A DNA stretch of 38,865 nt from Bacillota bacterium (GTDB taxonomy: Bacteria; Bacillota; Clostridia; Clostridiales; Clostridiaceae), in assembly GCA_023445445.1 (NCBI GenBank), contig JAEXLD010000033.1, positions 1-38,865 on the forward strand. Reading direction: 5' to 3'. A model generated the notes under the pieces. That model searched no databases. It was not told the origin of the DNA and saw only the letters and a program-made list of their open reading frames with translations. Of this stretch, positions 1-7,865 are shown in pieces; position 1 is the first letter of the stretch, and each line of letters opens with the position of its first letter. The translations under genes were made by a program, and so were the position numbers.

Positions 1-60
1 AGCCTGTATAGGGAAACCTATTTGATGCATAGGTATCACATTTTTATTAAATGTTTTCAT
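1..60 (-). CDS. Possible 5' end of an unidentified gene running off the left edge
   Basis: An open frame of 20 codons starts with ATG at 60 and continues past the window edge. The peptide begins MKTFNKNVIP and I do not recognise it. No Shine-Dalgarno sequence sits at the right distance. The only purine-rich stretch upstream belongs to the terminator at 79-112. It may be a real gene with a poor ribosome site, a start placed differently, or chance. Confidence 0.25.
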   Translation of the reverse strand, partial: MKTFNKNVIPMHQIGFPIQA

Positions 61-78
61 AATGATATTATTATGCGC

Positions 79-112
79 AAAAAAGGAAGTTCAAATACGA
101 ACTTCCTTTTTT
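79..112 (-). terminator. Rho-independent terminator after the alcohol dehydrogenase
   Basis: A perfect 14-bp inverted repeat (79-92 with 99-112) encloses a 6-nt loop. The arms carry A and T runs, so it could work in both directions. It lies 48 bp beyond the dehydrogenase stop codon on the minus strand. Confidence 0.85.
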
Positions 113-159
113 AAATCGGCTAGTATCAAAATTTATTTTGATACAGCCCCATCTTTTTT

Positions 160-1326
160 CTATAAGCACATTCTATATATTTCTTCTATAGCTTTTTCAT
201 CTAAATCTTTAAAACCTTTAATAACTTTTCCATTGCAAGCTTTATTAGCCATTAAACTAATCTTAGAATCATCTATTCCTATGGATTGTAAGTTACTTTC
301 TAAATTTAAAGTATTGAAGAAGAAATCTGATAGCATTTCTATACTCTTCTTTGCAACAACCATTTCATCTAATTTTTTATCTATTCCAAATACATTGCAT
401 CCAAATTGATAAAATTTTGATACTCTTGTTTCATCTAAGCAGTATTTCATCCAACGTGGTATTAAAATTGCAAGACCTAACCCATGAGTTATATCATAAA
501 AAGCTGAAAGTTCATGTTCCATTGGATGACAGCTCCAAGCTTGTGCCTTTCCTCCACGAATATATCCGTTTATTGCCCAAGATGATGCCCACATTAAGTT
601 TGCTCGTGCTTCATAATTAGTTGGATCTTTTATTGCAATAGGTGCATATTTAATAACTGTTTTCATAAGTCCTTCTGCAACAGTGTCTAACATATATAAA
701 TCTTCATTCATATTAAAATAAACTTCTATAATATGTGCTAAAGTATCAGCAGCTCCACAGGCAGTTTGATAAGGATTTACTGAGTAAGTGTTAGTTGGAT
801 CAAGGAAAGATACCTTAGGAAGCATCTTAGGATGACCATAGCCAATCTTCTCATTGGTTTCTAATTTACTAATTACTCCTCCATTATCCATTTCTGAACC
901 TGTTGCAGAAAGTGTTAGTATTGTAATTATTGGAAGACAATCCTTAACCTCAGCCTTTCTAGTTAAAATGTCCCATACATCTCCATCATAGAATGCTCCA
1001 GCTCCAATAAATTTTGTGGCATCAATAGTAGATCCACCCCCAACAGCTAAAAGAACATCTATCTTTTCTTTTTTGCAAATTTCAGCTCCCTTATTTACTG
1101 AAGTAATTCTAGGATTTGGTTCAATTCCTGAAAGTTCAAATAATTCTAGTCCAGCCTTTTCAATTTCAGTTACAACCTTATCATAAAGTCCTATCTTTTT
1201 AATAGAACCTCCACCATAAACCATTAAAACCCTAGTTCCATAGTTTTTAAGTTCTTTCCCTAGGTTGCCAAGTTGATTTTCACCAAAATAAACTTTAACA
1301 GGTATGTCATAAACAAAGCTGTTCAT
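160..1326 (-). CDS. Iron-containing alcohol dehydrogenase, NAD(P)H-dependent butanol dehydrogenase type
   Basis: This 388-residue cytoplasmic enzyme belongs to the group III metal-dependent alcohol dehydrogenases, the BdhA/BdhB/YqhD branch that reduces aldehydes such as butyraldehyde to alcohols in fermentation. The cofactor-binding GGGS lies at residues 96-99. The four expected metal ligands are visible: Asp194 and His198 in the ADTLAH motif, His267 in CHPMEHE and His281 in DITHG. These match the YqhD ligand positions closely. Length is normal for the family. GTGAGGAGAT lies a few bases upstream of the ATG, which supports this start. The gene is monocistronic, with a terminator at 79-112. 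The exact aldehyde and the NADH or NADPH preference cannot be read from sequence. Confidence 0.93.
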   Translation of the reverse strand: MNSFVYDIPVKVYFGENQLGNLGKELKNYGTRVLMVYGGGSIKKIGLYDKVVTEIEKAGLELFELSGIEPNPRITSVNKGAEICKKEKIDVLLAVGGGSTIDATKFIGAGAFYDGDVWDILTRKAEVKDCLPIITILTLSATGSEMDNGGVISKLETNEKIGYGHPKMLPKVSFLDPTNTYSVNPYQTACGAADTLAHIIEVYFNMNEDLYMLDTVAEGLMKTVIKYAPIAIKDPTNYEARANLMWASSWAINGYIRGGKAQAWSCHPMEHELSAFYDITHGLGLAILIPRWMKYCLDETRVSKFYQFGCNVFGIDKKLDEMVVAKKSIEMLSDFFFNTLNLESNLQSIGIDDSKISLMANKACNGKVIKGFKDLDEKAIEEIYRMCL

Positions 1327-1459
1327 ATCAATCTCCTCACTTTCCTTTTAACCTTTAAAAACCTTATTAGAAAATTATTATATAATTCTCTTTAATTAAA
1401 TAGTTCTTTAAAAATTAAATTAATCCTTTTCTTAATTCAATATTAAATATAAAAATTAT

Positions 1460-1509
1460 AAAGGGGCTGTCATTAAGGGATATTAATCCTCTAATGCTAC
1501 CTCCCCTTT
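1460..1509 (-). terminator. Probable terminator after the XRE regulator gene
   Basis: The arms AAAGGGG (1460-1466) and CCCCTTT (1503-1509) enclose a second imperfect 10-bp inverted repeat at 1471-1480 and 1488-1497. The minus-strand tail is only moderately U-rich. It lies 34 bp past the stop codon of the regulator and may also stop transcription arriving from the other side. Confidence 0.55.
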
Positions 1510-1542
1510 AAATCACAATAATATAATCTTCTTTTAAATCTA

Positions 1543-1959
1543 CTATTCTTTTTCAATAATCATTTCTTTAACATTTATTGTTTCTACTTTTTCCATTTTA
1601 TTTACACTAAATAAAAAAACTCCAATAATATTTAAAAGTATCACTCCTAATATAATTCCTATAACTATTTTCCAAAAAACATTCCATCTTCTATTCTTAA
1701 TGGCTAACTGCTCATTTATTCTAGATAACTGATTTGCTATTTCATTTCTATTGTTATCTTCTTCTATTTCAGCTCCTAGTATTTCACTAACACTTACATC
1801 TAATACAGCTGCAATTTTCTGTAATGTTATAGCATCAGGAACAGATAAACCTTTTTCCCATTTCGATACTGTTTGGCGTACTACATTAACCTTTAATGCC
1901 AATTCTTCTTGCGTAAAACCTTTACTTTTTCTGATAGCCCTTAAATTCTCACTGAACAT
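1543..1959 (-). CDS. XRE-family transcriptional regulator with a C-terminal membrane anchor
   Basis: This 138-residue protein starts with a Cro/C1-type helix-turn-helix (about residues 5-60, with TQEELALKVNV and RQTVSKWEKG covering the helices). A charged linker follows, then one hydrophobic segment at about 93-118 (VFWKIVIGIILGVILLNIIGVFLF) shown here only as its location, and a short charged tail. The layout suggests a membrane-tethered DNA-binding regulator, a common but mostly uncharacterised type in Firmicutes. The start is supported by GAGGGGGA about 6 nt upstream of the ATG. No target can be assigned. The neighbours on both sides have their own terminators, so it appears to be a single-gene unit. 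Confidence 0.85.
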   Translation of the reverse strand: MFSENLRAIRKSKGFTQEELALKVNVVRQTVSKWEKGLSVPDAITLQKIAAVLDVSVSEILGAEIEEDNNRNEIANQLSRINEQLAIKNRRWNVFWKIVIGIILGVILLNIIGVFLFSVNKMEKVETINVKEMIIEKE

Positions 1960-2118
1960 ATTTGTTCCCCCTCGTGTTTTAATAGCTTTAGTATAGCTTA
2001 GCCCTTATAAATTCTTCAAGCAATACATTTTAACATTCTTAAATAATACAAAATAATATCAACAGTTGCTTTTAAAGCAACCAAAATACTAACATTTCTC
2101 ATCATTATAAAATTAAAT

Positions 2119-2163
2119 AAAAAAGGGGCTGTATACTAATTTTAGTTCTTCAGCCCCTTTTTT
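2119..2163 (-). terminator. Rho-independent terminator after the radical SAM gene
   Basis: A perfect 13-bp stem (2119-2131 with 2151-2163), with GGGGCTG/CAGCCCC at its core, has A and T runs on both flanks. It lies 16 bp after the radical SAM stop codon. It is symmetric enough to act in both directions. Confidence 0.88.
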
Positions 2164-2179
2164 ATTTATATTTTGCGAT

Positions 2180-3529
2180 TTATTTCCATAACTTATCTGC
2201 GACTTTTCCCCAGTCCTCTGAGTATTTTAAGCATTTTCTGCATAGGTGTTCAACTGATTCTGGAGACATAAGATCCGTTGATTTAGCTCCTGTCTTCTTA
2301 ACAATTTCTTGTAAACACTCTGGATTCTCTAGCATAGGACAAGGTCTTAAATGATTTTCATTAAAAGGTTGTCCTTCTCTATAAGCCATAAAAATAGGTT
2401 GCTTAAAGCATTCTAAAAGACTCTTATCATGTATATTTGCATTAGAATAATGAATAAATACACAAGGTTCCACATCTCCATTAGGATTTATATGACAATA
2501 ACATCTTCCTCCTGCTATACATCCACCTACAAATTCTCCATCATTTTGAAAATCCATTGCAAATATAGGCTTTCCACCTTCCATTGAACGAATTTCTCTT
2601 ACTCTCTTATACATATATTTTCTTTGTTCACTTGTTGGTAATAAATCTATAGCAGCCTCATTTCCAACAGGCATATAGTGGAAGTACCAAGTGAATCTGC
2701 ATCCTTTTTCAATAATTAAATCCAAAAACTCATCAGATGTTACTACATCTATATTTTTTCTAGTATAGCATATAGAAGTACCAAAGATTAATCCATATTC
2801 TTTTAATAAATCCATACTATCCATTACTTTATTGAATATACCATTTCCTCTTCTACCATCATTAACATCCTCAAATCCTTCAAGACTTATAGATAATGAT
2901 AGGTTTCCAACCCTCACCATTTCTTCACAAAGTTCTCTATCTACTAATGTACCATTAGTGAAAGCATGAAAAGCACAATCATTATGTTTTTCACATAACT
3001 TAATTAAATCTTTTTTTCTAACTAATGGTTCTCCACCAGTATACATGTAAAAATAAATACCAAGCTCTTTTCCTTGAGTGATAATATTATCTAAATCTTC
3101 AAAGCTTAAATTTAATTTATGTCCATATTCTGCTGCCCAGCATCCTGTGCATTTTAGATTACAAGCACTTGTTGGATCCATAAGTATAATCCATGGTATA
3201 TTACAATTATATTTTTTTTGAAGTTCTAATGTTTTTTTATATCCACTAAAACCAGCTTCAAACCCCATATTTAAAGCTGTCATTTTTATTACATTTGGAT
3301 GTAATTCATTTAGTGCTCTATCTAAATATTTCATCCACTTACCCTCTGGATTCTTTATAAGATTTCTAGCTCCATCAAAAGCCTCCTTACTAAAGGTCCC
3401 ATCTAAAAATTGTTCTGATATATCTACTATTTTTAATAAATTTTTTTCCTTATCTTTATTAACATATTTTAATATACCATCTATAGTTGTTCCCAAAGCC
3501 TTTCTAGCTACCGCATGAGTTAATCCCAT
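2180..3529 (-). CDS. Radical SAM protein with a C-terminal cysteine-rich (SPASM-like) region
   Basis: This 449-residue protein has an N-terminal extension of about 110 residues without a recognised motif. The radical SAM 4Fe-4S motif follows, with Cys123, Cys127 and Cys130 in the form CNLKCTGC. GGEP, which contacts S-adenosylmethionine, lies near residue 165. Past residue 330 there are many cysteines (GGCIAGGRCYC, NGDVEPC, RPCPMLENPEC, HLCRKCLK), consistent with auxiliary iron-sulfur clusters of a SPASM or Twitch type. GGAGGGG precedes the ATG. SPASM proteins often modify peptides or maturate enzymes, but no precursor peptide ORF or partner enzyme is visible nearby, so the substrate is unknown. 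It is flanked by terminator 2119-2163 and appears monocistronic. Confidence 0.85.
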   Translation of the reverse strand: MGLTHAVARKALGTTIDGILKYVNKDKEKNLLKIVDISEQFLDGTFSKEAFDGARNLIKNPEGKWMKYLDRALNELHPNVIKMTALNMGFEAGFSGYKKTLELQKKYNCNIPWIILMDPTSACNLKCTGCWAAEYGHKLNLSFEDLDNIITQGKELGIYFYMYTGGEPLVRKKDLIKLCEKHNDCAFHAFTNGTLVDRELCEEMVRVGNLSLSISLEGFEDVNDGRRGNGIFNKVMDSMDLLKEYGLIFGTSICYTRKNIDVVTSDEFLDLIIEKGCRFTWYFHYMPVGNEAAIDLLPTSEQRKYMYKRVREIRSMEGGKPIFAMDFQNDGEFVGGCIAGGRCYCHINPNGDVEPCVFIHYSNANIHDKSLLECFKQPIFMAYREGQPFNENHLRPCPMLENPECLQEIVKKTGAKSTDLMSPESVEHLCRKCLKYSEDWGKVADKLWK

Positions 3530-3791
3530 ATCTTCCCCTCCTTGACCACAGAAAATAAATAGTTTTTATACTATTATATACCATTTTTGCCATGGAGTCC
3601 TTATACAAATATCCCCTTTTTTCTTTAATTTTTATGGATTTTTACTATTTATAGTATATTTTCGCAATTTTTTGATATTTATTAAAAACTTATATTTTGA
3701 TAATTTTATTTATTAATCTGAGGAAATCATAAAATACTATAATTAGCATTTTAAAGGAACATTTTTATGTATTATTTTGATTTATCCTACT

Positions 3792-4181
3792 CTACAATGA
3801 TATTTGCTTATCTACTGTTATAACATGCTCCACTAACCAGTCAGTAACAAACTTTAATAATTCAAGTAAATTATTTTGTTGGTCATTATCAATGATATTG
3901 TAATCTATAGAGTCAATTTTATTTATAAAGTCTTCATGTTTTAACTTATGCTCAAAAAACTTCTTATATCTAATTGAAAGCATATACTCCTCTTCAGCTT
4001 TAAAATGGTATTTTGTATAATCTTTCAATTCTTCTAATGCTACTATTATTTTGTCATATTTATCTATTAGTAATTTATTATTATACAGCTCATATATCCT
4101 ATTAAACAATCTAAATAACTCTTTATGTTGCTGATCTACTAGTTCTATGCCAGTTTTGTATTTCTCATTCCATTCAATCAT
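3792..4181 (-). CDS. Bacteriohemerythrin (oxygen-binding di-iron protein)
   Basis: A single-domain hemerythrin of about 129 residues. Numbering from the GTG six bases further upstream, all seven di-iron ligands are present: His21, His61, Glu65, His80, His84, His121 and Asp126, in the order H...HxxxE...HxxxH...HxxxxD. The fold is a cytoplasmic four-helix bundle that binds oxygen reversibly. In anaerobes it is thought to scavenge, deliver or sense oxygen. The ATG at 4181 is preferred because GAGAGGA ends 9 nt upstream. The in-frame GTG at 4187 would leave only 3 nt, and family members usually start at MIEWN. The gene stands alone, with no fused signalling domain. Confidence 0.92.
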   Translation of the reverse strand: MIEWNEKYKTGIELVDQQHKELFRLFNRIYELYNNKLLIDKYDKIIVALEELKDYTKYHFKAEEEYMLSIRYKKFFEHKLKHEDFINKIDSIDYNIIDNDQQNNLLELLKFVTDWLVEHVITVDKQISL

Positions 4182-4187
4182 TTTCAC

Positions 4188-4497
4188 AAATCCTCTCTAA
4201 GAATCAAAGTACTTAACTTTTATTATCCTACTAATATATTTTTTTATCCCTTAAACTTGTACTACCAATACCTAATTCAAAATAATATTTTTTATACTCC
4301 CCAATATTTAAAATTAATGTTTCCCCTTGATATTCCCCAGAATTAATCACTTTCTAATTATAGAATAATACCATAATCTACTTCAATATATTATATTGAC
4401 TTCCTTAGAAAATATAGTGCTTAATTTATATAATATAAAATTTATTGTATATCTTCTTCCTTAAAATTAAGCTTAGATGAAGATATTAATAAATAAA
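4188..4497. other. AT-rich intergenic region, no gene seen
   Basis: This region lies between the hemerythrin start and the terminator of the nucleotidyltransferase gene. It should hold the hemerythrin promoter, but I found no convincing -35/-10 pair. There is no open frame with a ribosome site and no long inverted repeat. Confidence 0.6.
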
Positions 4498-4524
4498 CTG
4501 GCAAATACCATATGATATTGCCAG
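4498..4524 (-). terminator. Terminator after the ANT(6)-like gene
   Basis: CTGGCAA at 4498-4504 pairs with TTGCCAG at 4518-4524, with a further TA extension across a one-base bulge. On the minus strand it is followed by a T-rich tract. It lies 21 bp past the stop codon. Confidence 0.7.
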
Positions 4525-4545
4525 CCTAAGTTTTTGCTAATTCTT

Positions 4546-5409
4546 CTATGCCAAATATTTACTATTTTTATTAATCCAATCATAAATACTTTCTTCTACA
4601 GCATATGGATAATAAAAATTCTTTTTTTGGGATATATCATGTGATAAGCGTTTAAATAAGTTTATCGTAGCCATTAGAGCCTTCCAACTGTCAATCCTAT
4701 CAAAATGACCAAATGAGTTCTGTAACTCAACTTGAGTTTCTTTACTTGCCCATTCACATAAGAAACGGCCTGCATGCCAGGTATCATAGTCACTTCCATT
4801 TACTATCTTTTCATGCCATTCTATCATCTGAAGTAGAAGTTCTTTCATATTGTTATCTCTTACTTTTGCAACCCATAACTCATTTCTTAGTATTTGTTTA
4901 GCCATATATAAAGCTATAAACCAAAACATATTTATAGATTGTAAGAACTTTTCTTCTGATAAAATATTCCCTTTAGGAGCCATACTATATTGAGGCATAA
5001 TATAATTTGCAACATTATCTTTATCAATAAGTACTTTTACTCCTCGATAAAAATTATCTGGAGTAATTTTATTATTAACAATATGTCTTAAATCATCTAA
5101 TGAGTGAATAACAAAATCAACCTGCCATCCACCATTAAATAGTGTAAGGCATTCATGGTCTCCCCCTTCTGTCTGAGATACAAATGAAGTACAGATCTCC
5201 CCCATATTATTAAGCCATTGGTTATTGGAAAGATAATAATTCTGTCTTGATGTAAAGAAAATAATATCCATATCTGACCACTGATCTGCAGGATGATCAT
5301 TACGTGCCCTAGAGCCCACAATAAATGCTGCTCTTATATCTTCAACTGTTTGTGCCCAAGAAACAAAATCTCTTTCCATGTTTTCATAAAATATTTTTGA
5401 AGTTATCAT
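4546..5409 (-). CDS. ANT(6)-like aminoglycoside nucleotidyltransferase family protein
   Basis: This 287-residue protein matches the streptomycin 6-adenylyltransferase (AadE/ANT(6)) family in length and layout. The nucleotidyltransferase core is clear: VGSRAR at 31-36 (GS motif), SDMD at 45-48 with Asp46 and Asp48 as metal-binding acids, and a third acid at Asp98 in WQVDFVI. The C-terminal half is helical, as in the family. True ANT(6) enzymes transfer AMP from ATP to streptomycin, but many chromosomal homologues in Firmicutes have no tested activity. I therefore assign the fold, not resistance. GGAGGTG lies upstream of the ATG. It is the last gene of the tetR-hydrolase unit, 84 bp after the hydrolase stop, and ends at terminator 4498-4524. 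Confidence 0.82.
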   Translation of the reverse strand: MITSKIFYENMERDFVSWAQTVEDIRAAFIVGSRARNDHPADQWSDMDIIFFTSRQNYYLSNNQWLNNMGEICTSFVSQTEGGDHECLTLFNGGWQVDFVIHSLDDLRHIVNNKITPDNFYRGVKVLIDKDNVANYIMPQYSMAPKGNILSEEKFLQSINMFWFIALYMAKQILRNELWVAKVRDNNMKELLLQMIEWHEKIVNGSDYDTWHAGRFLCEWASKETQVELQNSFGHFDRIDSWKALMATINLFKRLSHDISQKKNFYYPYAVEESIYDWINKNSKYLA

Positions 5410-5493
5410 TAATAAACACCTCCGTATTAACAGTACTCTCTATTTTCAATTAGATTTTTCTTATGTTTATATCTGGTTTTCTTATTACTTCTT

Positions 5494-6150
5494 TTACTTT
5501 GTTGCATCCAAAATTAGCTTTACAATTTTTGTGCTGTGTAAGACATAGCTTCCATGTCCTTCTCCTTTCAAAATGTGAAGCTTACTATTTGGAATGCTAT
5601 CAGCAATATACTTCGTATGATTTTGTTTCACCATATCATGACTTCCTGCCAGTATAGTAGTAGGGATTATAATACTACTAAGCATTTCCTCTGTAATATT
5701 AGGCTCAGTTAGCATCATGGTCATCTTTGGATCTTTCACAATTGCATTTATGAACTTAAAAAGTTTGAGCCACCCTGTTCGAATACCATCTGGTGATAAG
5801 TTTGCCCCACTAATAATAATTTGAGATAATAGCTGTGGATATCTTGCTGCAAGTAGCAATCCAATAATTCCACCATCACTGAATCCATAAAGAATTGTTT
5901 CATGAAGTTTAAGCTCTTCAATAAAACACCTTATATCCTCTGCAAAATCATCATAGTGATATTCCACAACAGATTCACTCTGCCCATGCCCAGGACTGTC
6001 TATTGCATATACTGTAAATTTTTCCGCTAATAATGGTATTGCCTTATCAAAAATCTTATGAGTTTGCCCATTTCCATGTATAAGAATTAGTGGTCTTCCT
6101 GTGCCATACTTTTCATAGTAAAGATTAGTATTGTTAACACCACATATCAT
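5494..6150 (-). CDS. Alpha/beta-fold hydrolase
   Basis: A compact 218-residue alpha/beta hydrolase. The oxyanion-loop HGNG is at 25-28 and the nucleophile elbow GFSDGG gives Ser91. The probable acid is Asp172 (AGSHD) and the catalytic His199 sits in GEGHGS, so the triad is complete. The cap is short, and no signal peptide is visible, so it is likely cytoplasmic. Substrate is unknown; related proteins include esterases, lipases and haloperoxidase-like enzymes. GGGGGTG precedes the ATG. The tetR stop codon is 29 bp upstream, so the two genes are probably cotranscribed and the regulator may control a small stress or detoxification unit. Confidence 0.88.
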   Translation of the reverse strand: MICGVNNTNLYYEKYGTGRPLILIHGNGQTHKIFDKAIPLLAEKFTVYAIDSPGHGQSESVVEYHYDDFAEDIRCFIEELKLHETILYGFSDGGIIGLLLAARYPQLLSQIIISGANLSPDGIRTGWLKLFKFINAIVKDPKMTMMLTEPNITEEMLSSIIIPTTILAGSHDMVKQNHTKYIADSIPNSKLHILKGEGHGSYVLHSTKIVKLILDATK

Positions 6151-6179
6151 TTCCTGACACCCCCTAGTTTATATTTTTT

Positions 6180-6809
6180 TTATTCATTATTCCTATAATT
6201 TGCATCAAATATATCTATATGTTTTTCTAAAAGTGCTAATGCTTCTTTTTCCTTTTCAGGCTTACCATCATATTTACATAGAAGCAAAAATATAGGAGAA
6301 TAAAATTGCATAGCCAACACTTCCGAATCAATGGCTTTAAAATAGCCTATCTCAATCATTTTCTCAAATAAAGCAGTTTGATATTGTAATGCACCATCTA
6401 TCAAAAACTCCCTCAGTATGTTTTCTGCTTCTGAGTGGCGAAACTGTTCTAGCATCAACAGTCTACGGAACTGTGCTGCCTGATTGTCTTTAAGCCAGTA
6501 TAAGAATAAAGAGGAACATTGTTTTTTCAGTTCATTTAACCCCTCGTTTTTATACTCCATGGCAAGCATAGAAAAATCATTACCCTCTGGTAATTTAATT
6601 GCTTTTGATGCTTTCTCAAAGTGAGCTTTCATTTCAATAAAAATAGAATCCAATATTTCCTGTTTACTTTTATAGTGCTTATACAATGCACTCTCACGAA
6701 AACCAACTGCCTTTGCAATATCTCTCATGGAAACTCCGTCATAACCGTGTTTTGAGAAAAGTGCAAGGCATTCTGTAAGTATCTGTTTTTTTCTATCTAT
6801 CTTTTGCAT
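6180..6809 (-). CDS. TetR/AcrR-family transcriptional regulator
   Basis: A 209-residue one-component repressor. The N-terminal helix-turn-helix (about residues 5-50) has the usual TetR pattern, including YDGVSMRDIAKAVG followed by ESALYKHYKSKQEIL. The C-terminal ligand domain is unassigned, so the inducer is unknown. The frame stays open to an ATG at 6905, but I start at 6809 because ACGAGGTGA lies at the right distance there. The extra 32 residues would be a hydrophobic stretch foreign to the family and lack a ribosome site. It heads the unit with the hydrolase and the ANT(6)-like gene. Two matching 18-bp repeats in its upstream promoters are candidate operators. Confidence 0.9.
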   Translation of the reverse strand: MQKIDRKKQILTECLALFSKHGYDGVSMRDIAKAVGFRESALYKHYKSKQEILDSIFIEMKAHFEKASKAIKLPEGNDFSMLAMEYKNEGLNELKKQCSSLFLYWLKDNQAAQFRRLLMLEQFRHSEAENILREFLIDGALQYQTALFEKMIEIGYFKAIDSEVLAMQFYSPIFLLLCKYDGKPEKEKEALALLEKHIDIFDANYRNNE

Positions 6810-6990
6810 ATAATTCACCTCGTAATTTTTAGGTATGATGTACAAAAGGACAATTTTTAAAATATAAATAATAAATATTTTTAGAAAGGCTCCATGAGAT
6901 AACATAAAAAATAATATTTCTATTACCTATCCAATTAAATATGTAAATACATCCTACCTTTACTAATAAGTTATAATCTTATCTATTATT
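6810..6990 (-). other. Long tetR leader
   Basis: If transcription starts at either promoter at 6997-7052, the tetR mRNA has a 5' leader of about 180 to 210 nt. The leader contains the ATG at 6905, which lacks a ribosome site. I see no strong hairpin in it and no known riboswitch consensus. Confidence 0.4.
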
Positions 6991-6996
6991 TCTTTC

Positions 6997-7052
6997 ATTA
7001 TAGTTATCAAATGTTCACCTTAATTGTAAGTTATCAAACGTTCACCTGTCAA
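6997..7052 (-). promoter_or_regulatory. Two overlapping promoters whose spacers are 18-bp repeats (candidate TetR operators)
   Basis: Two 18-bp direct repeats differ at one base: 7003-7020 and 7030-7047, period 27 bp, reading AGGTGAACRTTTGATAAC on the minus strand. The second fills the spacer of a good promoter: TTGACA (7047-7052, sharing one base with the repeat) and TACAAT (7023-7028), spacing 18. The first directly precedes a perfect TATAAT (6997-7002), with only a weak -35 (CAATTA) 18 bp away. A repressor bound to either repeat would block both promoters. That TetR is this repressor is inference from position. Confidence 0.65.
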
Positions 7053-7197
7053 TATTTTATTGAAAATTCATATTTTTTTCAGTGTTAAAATATTGTTATA
7101 ATATCTTATTTACTAATAAAGTTAGAAAAAGTGGTTAGACTTGAAAATATGTAAGATTATAAATTAATTTATGGCATAACTTACTTATATAATATAG

Positions 7198-7280
7198 GGA
7201 TGTCAATCCGTCAAAATTGATATCCTAAAGTATTTGACCGTAACTCACACAGACCCTAAGTATCGTCAAATACTTAGGGT
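7198..7280 (+). ncRNA. Candidate structured RNA with mutually exclusive hairpins
   Basis: Hairpin 1 pairs 7198-7206 with 7217-7225. It has a G-U wobble if read on the plus strand, but an A-C mismatch on the minus strand. Segment A (7228-7238) can pair with 7265-7275, and segment B (7253-7263) can pair with 7270-7280. Both are 11-bp perfect stems that share bases 7270-7275, so only one can form. A perfect TATAAT ends 4 bp before hairpin 1 and a terminator begins 14 bp after the last stem. No riboswitch consensus is recognised, and it could instead be the relic end of a mobile element. Confidence 0.35.
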
Positions 7281-7294
7281 GAAATTCTAAACAA

Positions 7295-7330
7295 AAAAGG
7301 CTGGATTCTCTTTTGAGATTCCAGCCTTTT
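7295..7330. terminator. Strong bidirectional-looking terminator
   Basis: A 16-bp stem with one mismatch (7295-7310 with 7315-7330) encloses a TTTT loop. The minus-strand tail is TTTTTTG, and the plus-strand tail is TTTT followed shortly by another T run. On the minus strand it would end the VOC transcript. On the plus strand it would end the structured RNA candidate at 7198-7280. Confidence 0.85.
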
Positions 7331-7454
7331 ATACTGTTTTTAACTTGAAAGTTCTTAATATAACTTCATAGGAAAACAACTCAATCTTTACCCATGAGAG
7401 ATTGAACTGAAATTTGGTATTGTATCCTTAAATAATAAATTTTTCCAGATATGT

Positions 7455-7859
7455 CTACTGGAAAAATTTCAGTTGGCAACCATCGATTGTTGTAACTACA
7501 CATGATTTCGAACCCCAAGGTTCACAAACAGCATCCTCTATTTCTGTCCATCCTTTTGAAACTACATAATCATGTAGTTTTTCAATACCTTCAACTTTCA
7601 TAAAACCAATCATTCTCTTATCGGTTTCACCATGAAACATATGAATTACAGTAAATGGAGCAAGTCCCAATGACTCAAATTCAATAGGAATATTATTTAC
7701 GCAACCATACATTCCAAAATTATTTTCATCTCGCGCATCAATCTGACCATACCATCCAAGCACATCCGTAAACCAAGCCAAAGTTTTATCCATGTCCATA
7801 GAATAGTAAACTGCACCTGTCTCTTTAACAAGATATCCTCTCTTCTGCAAGTCATTCAT
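7455..7859 (-). CDS. VOC/glyoxalase-like protein
   Basis: A single vicinal-oxygen-chelate domain of about 134 residues. It opens with GAVYYSMDMDKTLAWFTDVLGW, cited here by its hallmark of a first strand followed by a helix and LGW. IPIEFESLG and a closing KFFQ strand follow. The pattern resembles small glyoxalase/bleomycin-resistance/PhnB-like proteins, whose substrates are very diverse. The frame is open far upstream, to a GTG at 8087. The only good ribosome site, AGGAGG at 7870-7875, serves the ATG at 7859 (10 nt) or at 7865 (4 nt), so I start at 7859. The upstream 75 residues are treated separately as a gene fragment. The function is not assignable. Confidence 0.72.
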   Translation of the reverse strand: MNDLQKRGYLVKETGAVYYSMDMDKTLAWFTDVLGWYGQIDARDENNFGMYGCVNNIPIEFESLGLAPFTVIHMFHGETDKRMIGFMKVEGIEKLHDYVVSKGWTEIEDAVCEPWGSKSCVVTTIDGCQLKFFQ

Positions 7860-7865
7860 AATCAT

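Larger units (their letters stand above)
7053..7454. other. Gene-free region containing a structured segment and a strong terminator
   Basis: There is no credible ORF in this 402-bp stretch. It holds a perfect TATAAT on the plus strand (7188-7193, no good -35) and a set of hairpins at 7198-7280. A strong terminator follows at 7295-7330, then about 100 bp of plain AT-rich sequence. A 12-bp perfect inverted repeat (7437-7448 with 7458-7469) straddles the VOC gene's stop codon at the right edge. Confidence 0.6.

Noticed and set aside
6810..6905. Extended TetR start at ATG 6905
   Set aside because: It has no ribosome site and would add a hydrophobic stretch foreign to the family; ATG 6809 has a good one.
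7003..7047. Two repeats as the start of a CRISPR array
   Set aside because: There are only two 18-bp copies with a 9-bp gap, and they align with promoter elements.
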